Below, one piece after another: positions 5,493 through 7,420 of a stretch of 7,420 nt of DNA. The position numbers and the translations under genes are program-made. The stretch is from JBBIJH01 sp037446075 (GTDB lineage Bacteria > Bacteroidota > Ignavibacteria > UBA10030 > JAHEZR01). Numbering within the stretch: the stretch's first letter is position 1; the number at the start of each line of letters is the position of its first letter. The notes under the pieces are model-generated. The model was given only the letters and a program-made list of their open reading frames with translations, was not told the origin of the DNA and ran no database searches. The stretch is from contig JBBIJH010000132.1 in assembly GCA_037446075.1 (NCBI GenBank), positions 1-7,420 of the forward strand, written 5' to 3'.

Positions 5493-6917
5493 CTATCGTT
5501 CGTGGAGTGGCCCTTCAATCGAGGCTTTCGAGATTGATTCAAGATGCTTAAGAACTCGTTGTGCTGTTTTTTCGGCTTGCATTAAACAGTCTCCGACTGC
5601 AATCCCTCCTCTATAGTTACTGCAGAGAAATGCGCCACGAAAATTCTGCTCGAAGCGGTCGATGGCGTCTAGGACTGTCTTGTATCTCAGGGTATACTGC
5701 GGGATTGCCTTCTCCCAACGGATGATGCGGACATAAGCGGGCTGTCCTTCTATGCGCATCAAGTCGTGTAAATCGTTGAGGACATGACTGGTAAGATCCT
5801 GATCTTCTGCGTTCACCAATTCCGGCTGTCGCGCTCCGCCGACAAACGCCGTGAGAGCGATGAAGCCTTCAGGCGAGCGGTTCGGGAAAAGAGTCTAAGA
5901 CCAGATTGTCCCGAGAATACTCCTTTTCTCTTTCTGCGGGACAAGAAATCCAAAACCGTCGAGGGCCCGCTTTACCTGCGCGGCTCGAAAGCCCATGAAC
6001 ACCTCGGCCACGGGAGCGTAGTAGATCGACTCCAATGTCGATGCCGTTTCTGGATCAATCGGTCGGATCATGCCTGATGTCACGTATGCGGGCGTAGCCA
6101 GGACTGTTGCAGCAGCCTCTCGGACGATTGGCGTGGCACGGGGTCCGTATATCGTATAAACCGGATAATGTCCAGCTCGAACGGGGATGATCGTCTCGAC
6201 CCGCACGTTTAGCTTGACGGATTCGCCGAGGCGTGCGGCAATGGCTTGGGGGAAGGATTGCATTCCCTCATCGAATGAGAATACCTCAGCCCCTACTTTC
6301 GCTTTCTCTGCTCTTGCTTTCCTCTCTTTCCGACCGAGCAGCATTCCCTTGATGAGGCCCCCATAGCGTTCTTCAAGAGCGTAAAGCTTCGGGAAAGCAA
6401 CCTGAACCGAAAGCTGTTCCGGATCGCCCGCATACACTCCTGCAACGAACGGGTTGGCGGCGTAATCGAGGAATTCGCTGCCCAATCGTCGCCGGACAAA
6501 TTCGCCTACCGTTTCTTCTCTATCTGTTCGCCCGACGAAGGGTTCTCTCAGTAGGCGAAGCTTCCCTGGCCAGGTCCAAAGCCGCGATTTCAGGAAGGCA
6601 AACAGATCCATCGGTAAAGGATGAAGGCTCCCGTTTTTCACAACGTACCGCTTTTTCGCCGCGGCATTTGCGTACACTCGCCTGTCTTCCAGGCGAAGGT
6701 CGTGAAAGATTTCTCCGAAAAGGGGTGTGGTCTCAAGAGCGCTGTTTGGACCAGTCTCGACCAGCCAGCTATCGTCACGAATTGTCTTCATCGTGCCGCC
6801 CACGGTGGAGTCCCTCTCGAGGACGACAACATCGATGCCTTCTCTCTTCAGGAAGTAAGCCGCGCATAAACCAGAGATTCCGGCTCCGACGACAACGACC
6901 GTCTTGTTCAGAATCAT
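5493..6917 (-). pseudogene. hemG: FAD-dependent protoporphyrinogen/coproporphyrinogen oxidase, interrupted by an in-frame TAG
   Basis: The family (HemG/HemY/PgoX, not the small flavodoxin-type E. coli HemG) oxidises porphyrinogen to porphyrin with O2, just before ferrochelatase. Seen: FAD motif GAGISG (11-16), ribose-binding E34 then VGGTMKT, and ETGPNSALE (54-62) typical of this oxidase. The reading frame stops at TAG 5897-5895 (codon 341) after LGTIWS. Yet the very next codons in the same frame continue TLFPNRSPEGFIALTAFVGG, RWEKAIPQY and the C-terminal FAD motif NYRGGIAVGDC (434-444), to a TAG at 5495-5493. The full length of 474 codons is normal. No frameshift is needed, and the sequence after the stop is well preserved. 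The lesion is a recent nonsense mutation, a sequencing error, or read-through; the truncated product would lack the C-terminal FAD-binding part. ATG 6917 overlaps the hemH stop (ATGA). Confidence 0.93.
5895..5897 (-). other. premature in-frame amber codon in the oxidase gene
   Basis: TAG with context TCT TAG ACT. Homologues as I recall them carry Ser (or a similar residue) here (WS-S-TLFP), so TCG to TAG is the simplest single change. Everything on both sides stays in one frame. Confidence 0.9.
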
Positions 6918-7420
6918 AACTGCTTCAGTACCAGATCGGCGAGTGCCTGTATGAACGTTGCCGAATCGTTCAGCGCCGGCATCATTTCAAAATGTGCGAT
7001 GCCGAGTCGCTCGGCTTGCCCTCGCGTCTCGATGTTGATTTCGTGTAGCGTCTCAATGTGTTCTGTAACGAATGCAATCGGGATGACGAGAAGGTTCTTT
7101 ACTCCCTGCCTTGCGAGTTCAGGGATCGTCTTGTGCAGATACGGCTTTAGCCAGACAGACGGTCCCACCTTGCTCTGCCAGCATAGGAGGTGAGGAGATT
7201 TCCAGCAGCCATGCTCCATGACGAGTCGTACAGTCTCTTCCACCTGGAGCTTATAGGGGTCGCCGCTCTCGATCACGCTTTGAGGAACTCCATGCGCGCT
7301 GAAGAGAAGAAAAACATCTTCCGGTCTTGTACTCCCGAAACGTGCGAGCGCCTCGTTCATTCTCTCAGTGATCGCTTTGATATAGAGTGGATGATTGTGA
7401 AAATCATTGACGATTTTTAA
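6914..7420 (-). CDS. hemH: ferrochelatase, C-terminal half (runs off right edge)
   Basis: Inserts Fe2+ into protoporphyrin IX (or coproporphyrin III) as the last or penultimate haem step. Seen: 168 residues in one open frame to the window edge, beginning LKIVNDFHNHPLYIKAITER, then MNEAL. The catalytic histidine is in LLFSAHGVP (visible residue 43), the WQSKVGPSVWLKPY segment follows, and the conserved glutamate is in TEHIETLHEI (visible residue 123); these are the two metal-chelation residues of the family. The protein ends LADLVLKQL, with no C-terminal [2Fe-2S] cysteines and no transmembrane tail. The stop TGA overlaps the oxidase ATG (ATGA, 6917-6914), indicating translational coupling. About half of the usual 310-340 residues, including the N-terminal Rossmann-like part, is outside the window. 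Confidence 0.97.
   Translation of the reverse strand, partial: LKIVNDFHNHPLYIKAITERMNEALARFGSTRPEDVFLLFSAHGVPQSVIESGDPYKLQVEETVRLVMEHGCWKSPHLLCWQSKVGPSVWLKPYLHKTIPELARQGVKNLLVIPIAFVTEHIETLHEINIETRGQAERLGIAHFEMMPALNDSATFIQALADLVLKQL

Noticed and set aside
5493..5819. Separate small gene of about 108 codons starting at TTG 5819.
   Set aside because: It is in the same frame as the oxidase and carries its C-terminal FAD motif; the TTG is an internal leucine codon without SD. It is the 3' part of the interrupted gene.
5820..5900. Frameshift in the oxidase gene between the two coding pieces.
   Set aside because: Reading codon by codon, both sides and the intervening residues are in one frame; only the TAG interrupts them.
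1..7420. CRISPR array, tRNA/rRNA genes, insertion sequence or integrase.
   Set aside because: No regularly spaced direct repeats, no cloverleaf-like segment and no transposase or integrase motif were seen on either strand.

Overview
The window is a gene-dense bacterial segment of about 50% GC by eye. Every gene I can support lies on the minus strand, so transcription runs from the right edge to the left. Genes are packed with 4-nt ATGA overlaps and some strong Shine-Dalgarno (SD) sites (for example AAGGAGGAG at 5484-5492). The FAD-type protoporphyrinogen oxidase, C-terminal-tail-free ferrochelatase, family 5 uracil-DNA glycosylase and hemerythrin-like protein suggest an environmental, probably Gram-negative bacterium. 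Something in the Bacteroidota/Ignavibacteria neighbourhood is my guess, held with low confidence.

Layout in transcription order: (1) 7420-6914, the C-terminal half of ferrochelatase hemH. (2) 6917-5493, an FAD-dependent protoporphyrinogen/coproporphyrinogen oxidase (hemG/hemY type), coupled to hemH by ATGA but interrupted by an in-frame TAG at codon 341. (3) 5478-5041, a small exported protein with a possible dimeric alpha/beta-barrel fold. (4) 4944-4471, a hemerythrin-like HHE protein, overlapping (5) 4474-3677, an alpha/beta hydrolase. (6) 3630-2947, a [4Fe-4S] family 5 uracil-DNA glycosylase. (7) 2829-2362, the remains of a toxin-antitoxin pair: a complete antitoxin-like ORF and a broken MazF/PemK-like toxin. 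(8) 2312-1293, hemB. (9) 1253-270, an extended SDR/epimerase-like protein. (10) 191-1, the first 63 residues of hemL.

HemL, HemB, the oxidase and HemH catalyse an early step (glutamate-1-semialdehyde to 5-aminolevulinate), porphobilinogen synthesis, and the two end steps (porphyrinogen oxidation, iron insertion). The window therefore sits inside a haem-biosynthesis cluster whose middle steps (hemC, hemD, hemE, hemN/F) are not visible. Between the two haem blocks lie accessory genes, a decayed toxin-antitoxin locus and short repetitive intergenic tracts, which makes this stretch look like a site where non-haem DNA accumulated.

The points most worth checking are the in-frame amber codon in an otherwise well-preserved haem gene, the decayed toxin (also with an in-frame TAG, at codon 4, plus a 1-nt frameshift), and the uncharacterised exported protein next to the haem genes. 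I did not find a convincing new multi-gene system.
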